A stretch of 12,602 bases of DNA from Actinomycetota bacterium (lineage in GTDB: Bacteria; Actinomycetota; Acidimicrobiia; Spongiisociales; UBA11373), in contig DNGH01000265.1 of NCBI GenBank assembly GCA_003486285.1, positions 1 to 12,602 on the forward strand. The letters are read 5' to 3'. The position numbers and the translations under genes are program-made. Under the pieces are notes generated by a model. That model ran no database searches. It was not told the DNA's origin and saw only the letters and a list, made by a program, of their open reading frames with translations. The stretch's first letter is position 1, and the number at the start of each line of letters is the position of its first letter. Below, piece by piece: positions 1 to 5,569 of this stretch.

Positions 1-20
1 ACCCGGCACCCGGCACCCGG
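1..20. repeat. Short heptamer tandem repeat (ACCCGGC), cut by window edge
   Basis: Nearly three copies of the 7-bp unit ACCCGGC sit just past the stop codon of the BON-LysM gene. The 13-base string made of two units recurs exactly at 4925-4937 inside the larger heptamer array, so both belong to one dispersed repeat family. The array probably continues to the left of the window. No function can be assigned from sequence. Confidence 0.7.
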
Positions 21-23
21 TCT

Positions 24-644
24 CTACGCCTTCGGAATCCGCAGCACCTGGCCGGGGTAGATCAGATCGGCATTCTTGATCATCGGCTGATTGGCCTCGA
101 AGATCGCCTTCCACTTGCTCTCGTTGCCGTAGAGCTTCTTGGCGATCTTGCGCAGGCTGTCGCCCTTCTTCACGGTGTAGGTGACCCCGATCGAGGCACC
201 CTTCTGGCGGCGGGCGTCGAGTTCCTTCTTGAAGGCGGCGCGGCGGCTCTCGAGATCGAACTTGGCCTTGGCCTCCTTGCGGGCCTTCTCCGCCGCCTTG
301 TCTGCGGCCGCCTTCGCCGCGGCCAGCTTCGACCCCATCCGGGTGGTGGTGGAGCGGCGCAGTTCGGCCTTCTGTGAGGCGGTGAGGCCGACGACGAGGC
401 TGTCCTTGACTTTGGATACACCCTTGGTGTTGCCGACGGCGAGGAGCACCTTCTCCTTGGTGGCCTGATCCGAGGCCACACCCATGACGGTGGCGACCCC
501 CTTGTCGTACTGGATGTCGAGGTCTGACACCGAGAGTCGCAGGCGCTTGACCTTGTCGACCAGGGCCTTCTCGAAGTCCTCCACCGAATCGATGTCGGTC
601 CCCTTGATGGCCTCGCCGATCTCCTTGAGGAAGTCCAGATCCAT
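24..644 (-). CDS. BON-LysM domain protein, YgaU/Kbp-like, with long Ala/Lys-rich linker
   Basis: A soluble 206-residue protein without a signal peptide. The N-terminus has a short helix (FLKEIGEAIKG), then a BON domain (about 25-85, with GVATVMGVASDQATKEKVLLAVGN), and the C-terminus is a LysM domain (about 155-204, YTVKKGDSL through YPGQVLRIPKA). This order and both end motifs match E. coli YgaU/Kbp, a cytoplasmic K+-binding protein of about 149 residues. The present protein is longer because an Ala/Lys/Arg-rich, probably helical linker (about 90-150) separates the two domains. The ATG at 644 was preferred to one 36 nt upstream because AGGAG precedes it by 4 nt and the protein then begins like Kbp. 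It lies downstream of the ABC operon and probably has its own promoter. K+ binding is inferred from the family only. Confidence 0.88.
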   Translation of the reverse strand: MDLDFLKEIGEAIKGTDIDSVEDFEKALVDKVKRLRLSVSDLDIQYDKGVATVMGVASDQATKEKVLLAVGNTKGVSKVKDSLVVGLTASQKAELRRSTTTRMGSKLAAAKAAADKAAEKARKEAKAKFDLESRRAAFKKELDARRQKGASIGVTYTVKKGDSLRKIAKKLYGNESKWKAIFEANQPMIKNADLIYPGQVLRIPKA

Positions 645-666
645 AGTTCTCCTCTCGCTTGTGGTG

Positions 667-672
667 ATGCTA
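667..672 (-). promoter_or_regulatory. Possible -10 box (TAGCAT) for the BON-LysM gene
   Basis: On the minus strand TAGCAT lies 22 nt upstream of the chosen ATG. Transcription from about 7 nt beyond it would give a short leader carrying the AGGAG ribosome-binding site. No convincing -35 is visible. The match to the actinobacterial TANNNT consensus is the only support. Confidence 0.35.
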
Positions 673-678
673 CCGGTC

Positions 679-708
679 AAAAGGAGGGCCGTGCCCGGGA
701 GCGGGCCC
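679..708 (-). terminator. Weak candidate terminator after the ABC operon
   Basis: In the minus-strand transcript a GC-rich hairpin (arms 702-706 and 693-697, 5 bp, 4-nt loop) lies just past the last permease stop. It is followed about 10 nt later by four U residues (679-682). The long spacing and short U run make this a weak intrinsic terminator at best. Its place between two same-strand genes is sensible. Confidence 0.3.
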
Positions 709-710
709 GA

Positions 711-1457
711 TCAGGTGAGATCGCGCCGGCGCAGCAGGGACCCGGTCGCGGCGATGACGAGCGCTGCGATCACGAGGGCCTTGGCGATCGCACCACCGGC
801 GCCGGGAGCGACCGAACCGAGCACGTCGTCGATGCCGCTGATCGGGCCCGGGGCGAGCCCGACATAGGCGCTCACCCCGATGCGCCACAGGGACACATTG
901 GCCAGCGCCGCCGATGCGGCGCTGATGCCGTTCTCCCAGATGAACACGTACACGAGACCGATGAGGACCGCCCGGGACGAGAAGTAACCGAGCAGCATGA
1001 ACACGGAGCAATAGGCGAGGGCGGCCACCGCCACGCCGACGAGAACCGGGACGAGGTAGGCCCAGTCGCCGGCGCGGACCCCCACGACGGCCGCGGCGAG
1101 CCCGGCAGAGGTGCCGACGATCCCCGTCGTGGCGAGCCAGGCGGACCAGAGCTTGGCCCCGGCCACGAGGCTGCGCGGCAGGGGCCGCAGCAGCAGGAAC
1201 GACAGAGTGGCATCACGCCGTTCGTCGCCCAGAGAGCCTGCGCCGAGGACCAGGGCCACGACGGGCAGCACGATGAGGAACACGATGGCGATGGGAGCCT
1301 CGTTGAACGCATCACTGACGCTGCTCTCCGCCAGGTTCGCCGAGGAGAACCACATCACCACCGGAGGCAGGAGCGCCAGGAGCCCGAACAGGATCAGGCG
1401 CTTGCCCCCGAGCAACTGGCGCAGGGTGACGCGAGTGATGGCGAAGAACCCTCTCAT
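711..1457 (-). CDS. ABC-2 type exporter permease (second transporter of the operon)
   Basis: A 248-residue integral membrane protein with about six hydrophobic segments (roughly 21-39, 54-74, 105-127, 133-158, 162-183 and 224-241). Between the second and third lies GDERRDATLSFLLLRPLPR, the E...TL..LL..PL.R loop typical of ABC-2 permeases. The ATG overlaps the TGA of the upstream ATPase (ATGA, 1454-1457), which implies translational coupling and a functional pair. It is the last gene of the four-gene ABC operon. No substrate can be read from the sequence; ABC-2 systems export drugs, lipids, polysaccharides or peptides. Confidence 0.88.
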   Translation of the reverse strand: MRGFFAITRVTLRQLLGGKRLILFGLLALLPPVVMWFSSANLAESSVSDAFNEAPIAIVFLIVLPVVALVLGAGSLGDERRDATLSFLLLRPLPRSLVAGAKLWSAWLATTGIVGTSAGLAAAVVGVRAGDWAYLVPVLVGVAVAALAYCSVFMLLGYFSSRAVLIGLVYVFIWENGISAASAALANVSLWRIGVSAYVGLAPGPISGIDDVLGSVAPGAGGAIAKALVIAALVIAATGSLLRRRDLT

Positions 1458-2389
1458 CGGCGGCGTACCAGGTAGCGGAACACGCTCTCGAGCGACTCAT
1501 CCTCGGGCTCGAACCCGGAGAGCCGAGCCCCAGCCGAGGCGGCGAGGCGGGGGAGAATGGCGCCGAGCGCGGCGAGATCGGTCGTCTCCACGTGGAGTTG
1601 GGCGCCGGTGAGCCGCACCGAGCCCACCACCTCCTCGGCGAGCAGCGCCGAGGCGATGCGACGCGGTTCGGCGACCTCGACGCGCACCAGATAGGGGATG
1701 TCGGCCATCGCACGGCGGATGGCAGCGACGTCTCCTGCCGCGGCGAGCCGCCCGTCGACCATGGCCAGCACCCGGTCTGCCATGCGCTCCACCTCGCTGA
1801 GCACGTGCGACGACACGATCACGGTCTTGCCCTCGGAGGCGAGGCGGCGGAACAGGGCTATGAGGTGGGCGCGCTGGATCGGGTCGGTGCCGTTGAGGGG
1901 CTCGTCGAGGATGAGGACGTCGGGACGGGTGACGAGCGCCGCCGCCACCTTGGCGCGCTGGCGCATCCCCTTGCTGTAGCCGGAGATGGGGCGGTCCGCC
2001 GCCGCGGCCAGATCGACCTGGGCGATCGCCTCGTCGACGCGCTCTCGCGGCACGCCGGTGAGGTCTGCCGCGAATTCGAGGTACTCCCGGGCGGTGAGGA
2101 TCCCGTAGACCGCATCCTCTTCCGGGACCAGGGCGAGGCGGCGGTACACATTCGGGTCGCGGCGCGGATCGACCCCCAGCACCTGCAGCGAACCGTCGGA
2201 GGGGCGCAGCAGGCCGCACATCATTCTCAACAGGGTCGTCTTGCCGGCGCCGTTGGGTCCGAGCAAGCCGGTGAGCCCGGGCCCGAACGAGCAGGAGAGA
2301 TCGGACACCGCCACCTTCTGTCCGAACCACTTCGAAACGTCCTCGATCTCGATCGTGGCCCCCGCGACGAAGGCGGGTCCGGCCGTCAT
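1454..2389 (-). CDS. ABC transporter ATP-binding protein (second of the operon)
   Basis: A 311-residue cytoplasmic nucleotide-binding subunit of an ABC-2 exporter. Visible motifs are Walker A GPNGAGKT (44-51), a Q-loop region reading VPEE (Glu in place of Gln, common in this exporter class), signature YSKGMRQR (about 138-145), Walker B VLILDEP (158-164) with the variant D-loop LNGTDP, and the switch His in SSHVLSE (195). Residues beyond about 215 form an accessory C-terminal domain. The start ATG overlaps the stop of the upstream permease (ATGA, 2386-2389) and GGAGGAT lies just upstream as ribosome-binding site. It probably powers the permease at 711-1457. Confidence 0.93.
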   Translation of the reverse strand: MTAGPAFVAGATIEIEDVSKWFGQKVAVSDLSCSFGPGLTGLLGPNGAGKTTLLRMMCGLLRPSDGSLQVLGVDPRRDPNVYRRLALVPEEDAVYGILTAREYLEFAADLTGVPRERVDEAIAQVDLAAAADRPISGYSKGMRQRAKVAAALVTRPDVLILDEPLNGTDPIQRAHLIALFRRLASEGKTVIVSSHVLSEVERMADRVLAMVDGRLAAAGDVAAIRRAMADIPYLVRVEVAEPRRIASALLAEEVVGSVRLTGAQLHVETTDLAALGAILPRLAASAGARLSGFEPEDESLESVFRYLVRRR

Positions 2390-3255
2390 GTGATCCTCCG
2401 CTGCCGGAACAGCACGACGAGCCAGCAGGCGATGGCGAGGGTGACGATCACGATCACCGAGAACACCGGTTCGTACCCGGCCCGCTCCGGAATCCAGTGG
2501 TGGGTGGAGCTGCCCAGGATCCAGTCCTTGACGTATCCGGGGTGTTGCTGCAGGGCGAAGAGCCCCATCGAGGAGAAGCCCGAGTCCACCAGCTGGGCGG
2601 ACACCGGTCCCGAGATCGTCACCACTCCCAGAAACACCCCGGCGGCCAGCGAGGCGCGCCGCGAGACGCTGGCGACGGCAAAGGCGAGCGGGGCATAGCC
2701 GAGGAAGTAGGCGAACGAGCCGAGCAGGGTGGTGAACAGGACTTCGAACTCGGAGGACACGTACGAGCCGAAGCCCTGCGAGGAGACCCAGGCCCTCCCG
2801 AAGAAGAGCACCAGATGGGGGAGCCAGAGGAAGCCGATGACCACTGTCGCCAACGCGGCACCGCGCCCCACCAGGTAGTCGACGGTTGTGAGCGGCCGGG
2901 AGGCATAGACCTGATAGGTGCCGTTGACCCGGTCCGGAATGAGCAGCTCACCGGCCGCCAGGGCGATGAAGATGAGTGCCATCGATCCGGTGAGGTCGAA
3001 GTACTGGGGATGGTCGAAGAGAGTGGCGGCCTGGTCGAACTCGCCGGCGATCACGCTCAAGCCCACGAAGAACAGTGCGGGGAGGATGGCGATCCCCGTC
3101 AGCAGGAACGGGAAGACCTTGCGCCGGGTCTTCCGGCGCAGGCCGAGGACGCGGCGCAAGCCGTCGCGATAGAGGGCTCGCCTTGCCCCGGCGCGTCCGA
3201 GGCGCTCGCCCTCGTGGGGGCGATAGCCGAGGTCGAAGACCACGCCCTCAGCCAC
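2386..3255 (-). CDS. ABC-2 type exporter permease (first transporter of the operon)
   Basis: A 289-residue membrane protein. A basic N-terminal cytoplasmic stretch (about 1-46, with LGYRPHEGERLGRAGARRAL) precedes about six transmembrane segments (roughly 48-70, 88-106, 131-153, 174-197, 201-223 and 263-284). The loop LLIPDRVNGTYQVYASRPLT (105-124) is the ABC-2 motif. A longer open frame extends to 3378, but the GTG at 3255 was chosen. It has GAGGAGG about 7 nt upstream, overlaps the end of the upstream ATPase gene by 8 nt, and avoids a low-complexity extension inside that gene. Its ATPase partner is probably 3248-4177. Substrate unknown. Confidence 0.85.
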   Translation of the reverse strand: MAEGVVFDLGYRPHEGERLGRAGARRALYRDGLRRVLGLRRKTRRKVFPFLLTGIAILPALFFVGLSVIAGEFDQAATLFDHPQYFDLTGSMALIFIALAAGELLIPDRVNGTYQVYASRPLTTVDYLVGRGAALATVVIGFLWLPHLVLFFGRAWVSSQGFGSYVSSEFEVLFTTLLGSFAYFLGYAPLAFAVASVSRRASLAAGVFLGVVTISGPVSAQLVDSGFSSMGLFALQQHPGYVKDWILGSSTHHWIPERAGYEPVFSVIVIVTLAIACWLVVLFRQRRIT

Positions 3256-4177
3256 CAGCGTCCTCCTCACCGAGGAACACGTCCTCGAGGGTGGTGCGGC
3301 GGGGGCCGAGTCGCCGGATCGCGGCCCCGGTGGCCACCACGGCATCGCGGGCGACGTCGAAGGCGTCGCCCTTCGCATAGGAGATCACCATCGACGCGCC
3401 GTGGTGTCGCACCGACGCCCCGAGCCGGAGCAACGCCGCGGCCACTGCGCTCGCATCCCCCACCACCTCGAGCTCGGCCTCGTCGCTGGTGGAGAGGTCG
3501 GAGAGTGGGCCCGAGCGCAGTACCTTGCCGCCGTCGAGCATCACCACCCACTCACAGGTGCGCTCGATGTCGGTGAGAACGTGCGACGAGGTCACCGAGT
3601 TGATGCCGAAGCCTTCGAGCCGCGTGATCAGTTGGAGCATCTCCTCACGGCCCTCCGGATCGAGGCCTGCAGTCGGCTCGTCGAGAAGCACGAGTTCGGG
3701 GTCATGGACGATCGCCTGCGCCAGCTTGGCCCGCTGCTTCATGCCGGTGGAGAACTCCCCGACGTAGCGGAATCGCTCCTCGTGCAGACCCACCAGGCCG
3801 AGCACGTCGCTGGCGCGCTGACGCGCCGCTCGGGGCGGCAGGCCGCCGAGCTCGGCGGCGTACCCGAGGAAATCGGCGGCGGTCTGATCCGGAGGGAGGC
3901 ACTCGCCCTCGGGCATCCATCCCACCCGACTGCGGACCTCGAGCACCCCGTGTTCCAGGGGGTGGCCGAGCACCGTCACCGAGCCGGATGCCGCGGGCAG
4001 GACGCCGAGGAGGATCTTGAGGAGGGTGGTCTTGCCGGCGCCGTTGGCGCCGACCAGGCCGATCCGGCCCGGCGGCAGCACCAGGTCGATGCCGTCGATC
4101 GCCAGGATGTCGCCGTAGGCGAAGCGGAGCCCGGATACCGCGATGATGTCGGATCGGGTCGGACTCGGCGCGGTCAT
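3248..4177 (-). CDS. ABC transporter ATP-binding protein (first of the operon)
   Basis: A 309-residue cytoplasmic ATPase with complete motifs: Walker A GANGAGKT (43-50), signature FSTGMKQR (142-149), Walker B ELVLLDEP (161-168), D-loop AGLDP and switch His in SSHVLTD (199). The Q-loop region reads GWMPEGE, again with Glu rather than Gln. A C-terminal accessory domain follows from about 225. The ATG at 4177 was chosen because it begins the family-like N-terminus. A TTG at 4237 is in frame but would overlap the upstream HTH gene by 10 nt. The gene heads a chain of overlapping ABC genes and probably serves the permease at 2386-3255. Confidence 0.9.
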   Translation of the reverse strand: MTAPSPTRSDIIAVSGLRFAYGDILAIDGIDLVLPPGRIGLVGANGAGKTTLLKILLGVLPAASGSVTVLGHPLEHGVLEVRSRVGWMPEGECLPPDQTAADFLGYAAELGGLPPRAARQRASDVLGLVGLHEERFRYVGEFSTGMKQRAKLAQAIVHDPELVLLDEPTAGLDPEGREEMLQLITRLEGFGINSVTSSHVLTDIERTCEWVVMLDGGKVLRSGPLSDLSTSDEAELEVVGDASAVAAALLRLGASVRHHGASMVISYAKGDAFDVARDAVVATGAAIRRLGPRRTTLEDVFLGEEDAGG

Positions 4178-4227
4178 GTCGGGACTCTCGCCACCCTTCG
4201 TTCCAGAAACGTCACGGAGCCCATGGT

Positions 4228-4797
4228 CTAGCGCCAAAACCCCAGGAAGCGGCGTCGTGGAATCTCGGCCGGGGCGACTGTAGGGCGCTGCTTCAACTCA
4301 TCGCGCTCGAGGCGCATCTCGGCGAGGCGCTCCCGGAGGAACCCGGCCTCCGTCTCGGCGCGCGCTGCCCGCTCCCGGGCCTCGGCGAGCATCAGCCCCG
4401 TCTCGTGGAGATTGCCCAACTGGTCGATGAGGCGATCCCAGGCGTCGCGGGGCACCAGCATGGCCGTGCCGTCCCCGGTGGGGCCGGTGGCGGGACGCCC
4501 CGATGGCTTGCGACCGGTGCTGGTGCGGGCCGGCTTGCCGGGGGAACGCGACAGATGGTGGGCCACCGACTCCGGCGTGACCATCCATTGGCGGACCCCA
4601 GCGACCTCGAGCATCACTGCGTCGATGCTGCGCTTGCGGGCCCAGGTGCGCAGCGTCGCCACCGCGACTCCGAAGCTGTGCTCGGCCTCGCGCAGCGAGA
4701 TGCGCCTCCCGGGGGTCGGAGCCGGGGGCCGACCCCCGCCGGCTCGCCGTTGGGGGGCGGCGGGCTTGGGCTGATCCCAGGTGAAGGCCGGATCCAC
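4228..4797 (-). CDS. HTH (MerR/excisionase-like) and coiled-coil protein, candidate DNA-binding regulator
   Basis: A 189-residue protein with four parts: a Pro/Arg-rich disordered N-terminus (1-31), a MerR/excisionase-like helix-turn-helix (about 33-85, ISLREAEHSFGVAVATLRTWARK), a basic Ser/Thr/Gly-rich linker (86-112), and a C-terminal coiled coil (about 119-170). It ends in the basic-aromatic tail RRRFLGFWR. The GTG start lies 6 nt after TAACCT, fitting a leaderless mRNA. It is divergent from the BMC operon, with the heptamer repeats between them, so regulation of that operon is possible but unproven. It could equally act on the downstream ABC genes or bind DNA structurally. The named function is unknown. 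Confidence 0.75.
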   Translation of the reverse strand: MDPAFTWDQPKPAAPQRRAGGGRPPAPTPGRRISLREAEHSFGVAVATLRTWARKRSIDAVMLEVAGVRQWMVTPESVAHHLSRSPGKPARTSTGRKPSGRPATGPTGDGTAMLVPRDAWDRLIDQLGNLHETGLMLAEARERAARAETEAGFLRERLAEMRLERDELKQRPTVAPAEIPRRRFLGFWR

Positions 4798-4803
4798 GAC
4801 CCG

Positions 4804-4809
4804 AGGTTA
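4804..4809 (-). promoter_or_regulatory. Leaderless-type -10 box (TAACCT) for the HTH protein
   Basis: On the minus strand TAACCT is followed by exactly 6 nt and then the GTG start at 4797. That spacing places transcription start on the first base of the start codon. The same geometry recurs at 4976-4981 and 11901-11906 in this window, which strengthens the reading. No purine-rich ribosome-binding site is present. Confidence 0.6.
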
Positions 4810-4814
4810 GGGGC

Positions 4815-4900
4815 GATGCCAGGTGCCAGGTGCCAGGTGCCGGATGCCGGATGGCGCGATCGCCATCGGGTCCGGTGTCTGGTGTCTGGTATCTGGTATC
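4815..4900 (+). other. Long potential stem-loop centred on GATGGCG-CGAT-CGCCATC
   Basis: A perfect 7-bp stem (4850-4856 with 4861-4867, loop CGAT) sits in the middle. After a small internal loop, bases 4815-4844 can pair with 4871-4900 without a break: 30 pairs, of which 21 are Watson-Crick and 9 are G-U when read as plus-strand RNA. Minus-strand RNA would have A-C mismatches at those nine places. Both predicted promoters start outside the structure, so it may act as DNA, or as RNA only on read-through from another start. Confidence 0.6.
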
Positions 4901-4961
4901 TGGTGTCTGTCGTCCGGTTCCGGTACCCGGCACCCGGTACCCGATACCTGGTCTCCGGCCT
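4818..4961. repeat. Inverted array of degenerate 7-bp repeats between divergent promoters
   Basis: The left arm (4818-4852) has five units, three GCCAGGT then two GCCGGAT. The right arm (4871-4961) has about thirteen units, first TCTGGTG/TCTGGTA and TCCGGT types, then CCGGTAC, CCGGCAC and CCGATAC types. Left-arm units are the complement of right-arm units, so the arms are inverted around 4857-4860. The period of seven is not a codon multiple, and the array fills most of the space between two promoters. It may be a regulator-binding array, a variable-number repeat or a dispersed intergenic repeat; the sequence alone does not decide. Confidence 0.85.
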
Positions 4962-4972
4962 CCTGGCCTTCG

Positions 4973-4981
4973 TGGGATAAT
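4973..4981 (+). promoter_or_regulatory. Extended -10 promoter (TGGGATAAT) of the BMC operon, leaderless type
   Basis: TG-G-GATAAT is an extended -10 element. The hexamer (4976-4981) ends 6 nt before the GTG at 4988, so transcription would begin at the start codon of rpiB. This is the only good promoter match upstream of the nine-gene BMC operon. Its -35 region falls inside the heptamer repeats, so a repeat-binding protein could affect it. Confidence 0.6.
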
Positions 4982-4987
4982 CGCCGC

Positions 4988-5569
4988 GTGGCTCCCCGAG
5001 ACATGCCGTCCGAAGCCGAGGTGCGCGCCTTGGTGGCTCGCATCGTGGATGCCGTGGCGACGCCTCCGGCCCCCGAGCCGCAGCAGAGCTCGGCGGTGGC
5101 CGGAGGTTCGGCTGCGATCGCCATCGGAGCCGATCACGGTGGCTATCGCCTCAAGGAGCGCATCGCCTTCAAGTTGCGGGAGGCCGGCCATACCGTCGTC
5201 GACTGCGGTACCGACTCCACCGAGGCCGTGGACTACCCGGACTTCGCGGTCGCGGTGGGCAGACAGGTGGCTACCGGGGCATGCGGCGCCGGCATCGTGA
5301 TCGATGGCGCCGGGATCGGGTCCGCCATGGCCGCCAACAAGGTGGCCGGGGTCCGGGCGGCGCTGTGTTACGACATCTCGTCCGCTCGCAACAGCCGTGA
5401 GCACAATCACGCCAACGTGCTCACCCTCGGGGCCGGCCTGATCGGCGAGGCGCTTGCCTGGCAGATCGTCGAGGCCTGGCTCGCCACCCCGTGGGGTGAG
5501 GGGCGGCACGCCCGCCGCGTCGCCAAGATCGATGCCCTCGACGGCCTGCGCCTCGAGGAGACCGCATGA
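4988..5569 (+). CDS. rpiB: RpiB/LacAB-family sugar-phosphate isomerase with N-terminal encapsulation peptide, BMC-associated
   Basis: A 193-residue protein of the ribose-5-phosphate isomerase B fold. The core starts near residue 42 (AAIAIGADHGGYRLKERIA) and keeps the Asp-His pair (49-50), NKVAGVRAAL, SREHNHANVL with His139, and EGRHARRV with Arg173 and Arg177. The active-site loop reads IDGAGIGS. Asp106 stands where E. coli RpiB has its catalytic Cys, and the Glu used by the mycobacterial type is absent too. About 40 extra N-terminal residues include an amphipathic helix (SEAEVRALVARIVDAV) followed by a Pro/Ala linker, the layout of a BMC encapsulation peptide. The GTG at 4988 fits the promoter; an in-frame ATG at 5003 is the alternative. 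Its TGA overlaps the deoC start. Substrate may differ from ribose-5-phosphate. Confidence 0.9.
   Translation: MAPRDMPSEAEVRALVARIVDAVATPPAPEPQQSSAVAGGSAAIAIGADHGGYRLKERIAFKLREAGHTVVDCGTDSTEAVDYPDFAVAVGRQVATGACGAGIVIDGAGIGSAMAANKVAGVRAALCYDISSARNSREHNHANVLTLGAGLIGEALAWQIVEAWLATPWGEGRHARRVAKIDALDGLRLEETA

Noticed and set aside
1592..2698. Long plus-strand open frame opposite the ABC genes, and similar long frames opposite deoC, the aldehyde dehydrogenase and pgl.
   Set aside because: High-GC antisense shadows: composition is Arg/Gly/His-rich without domains, and the opposite strand has complete protein families.
3256..3378. Longer N-terminus for the first permease.
   Set aside because: It would lie inside the ATPase gene, is Pro/Ser/Arg-rich, and the GTG at 3255 has a strong ribosome-binding site.
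4818..4961. CRISPR array.
   Set aside because: The repeat unit is 7 bp without unique spacers, and no cas genes are near.
4957..4968. GGCC-TCCT-GGCC palindrome as an operator for the BMC promoter.
   Set aside because: Only 4-bp arms, and it overlaps the edge of the CCGG-type repeats, so chance is likely.
4823..4987. N-terminal extension of RpiB through the heptamer repeats (frame open from 4823).
   Set aside because: The translated repeats are low complexity with period seven, and a promoter and GTG at 4988 give a family-like start.
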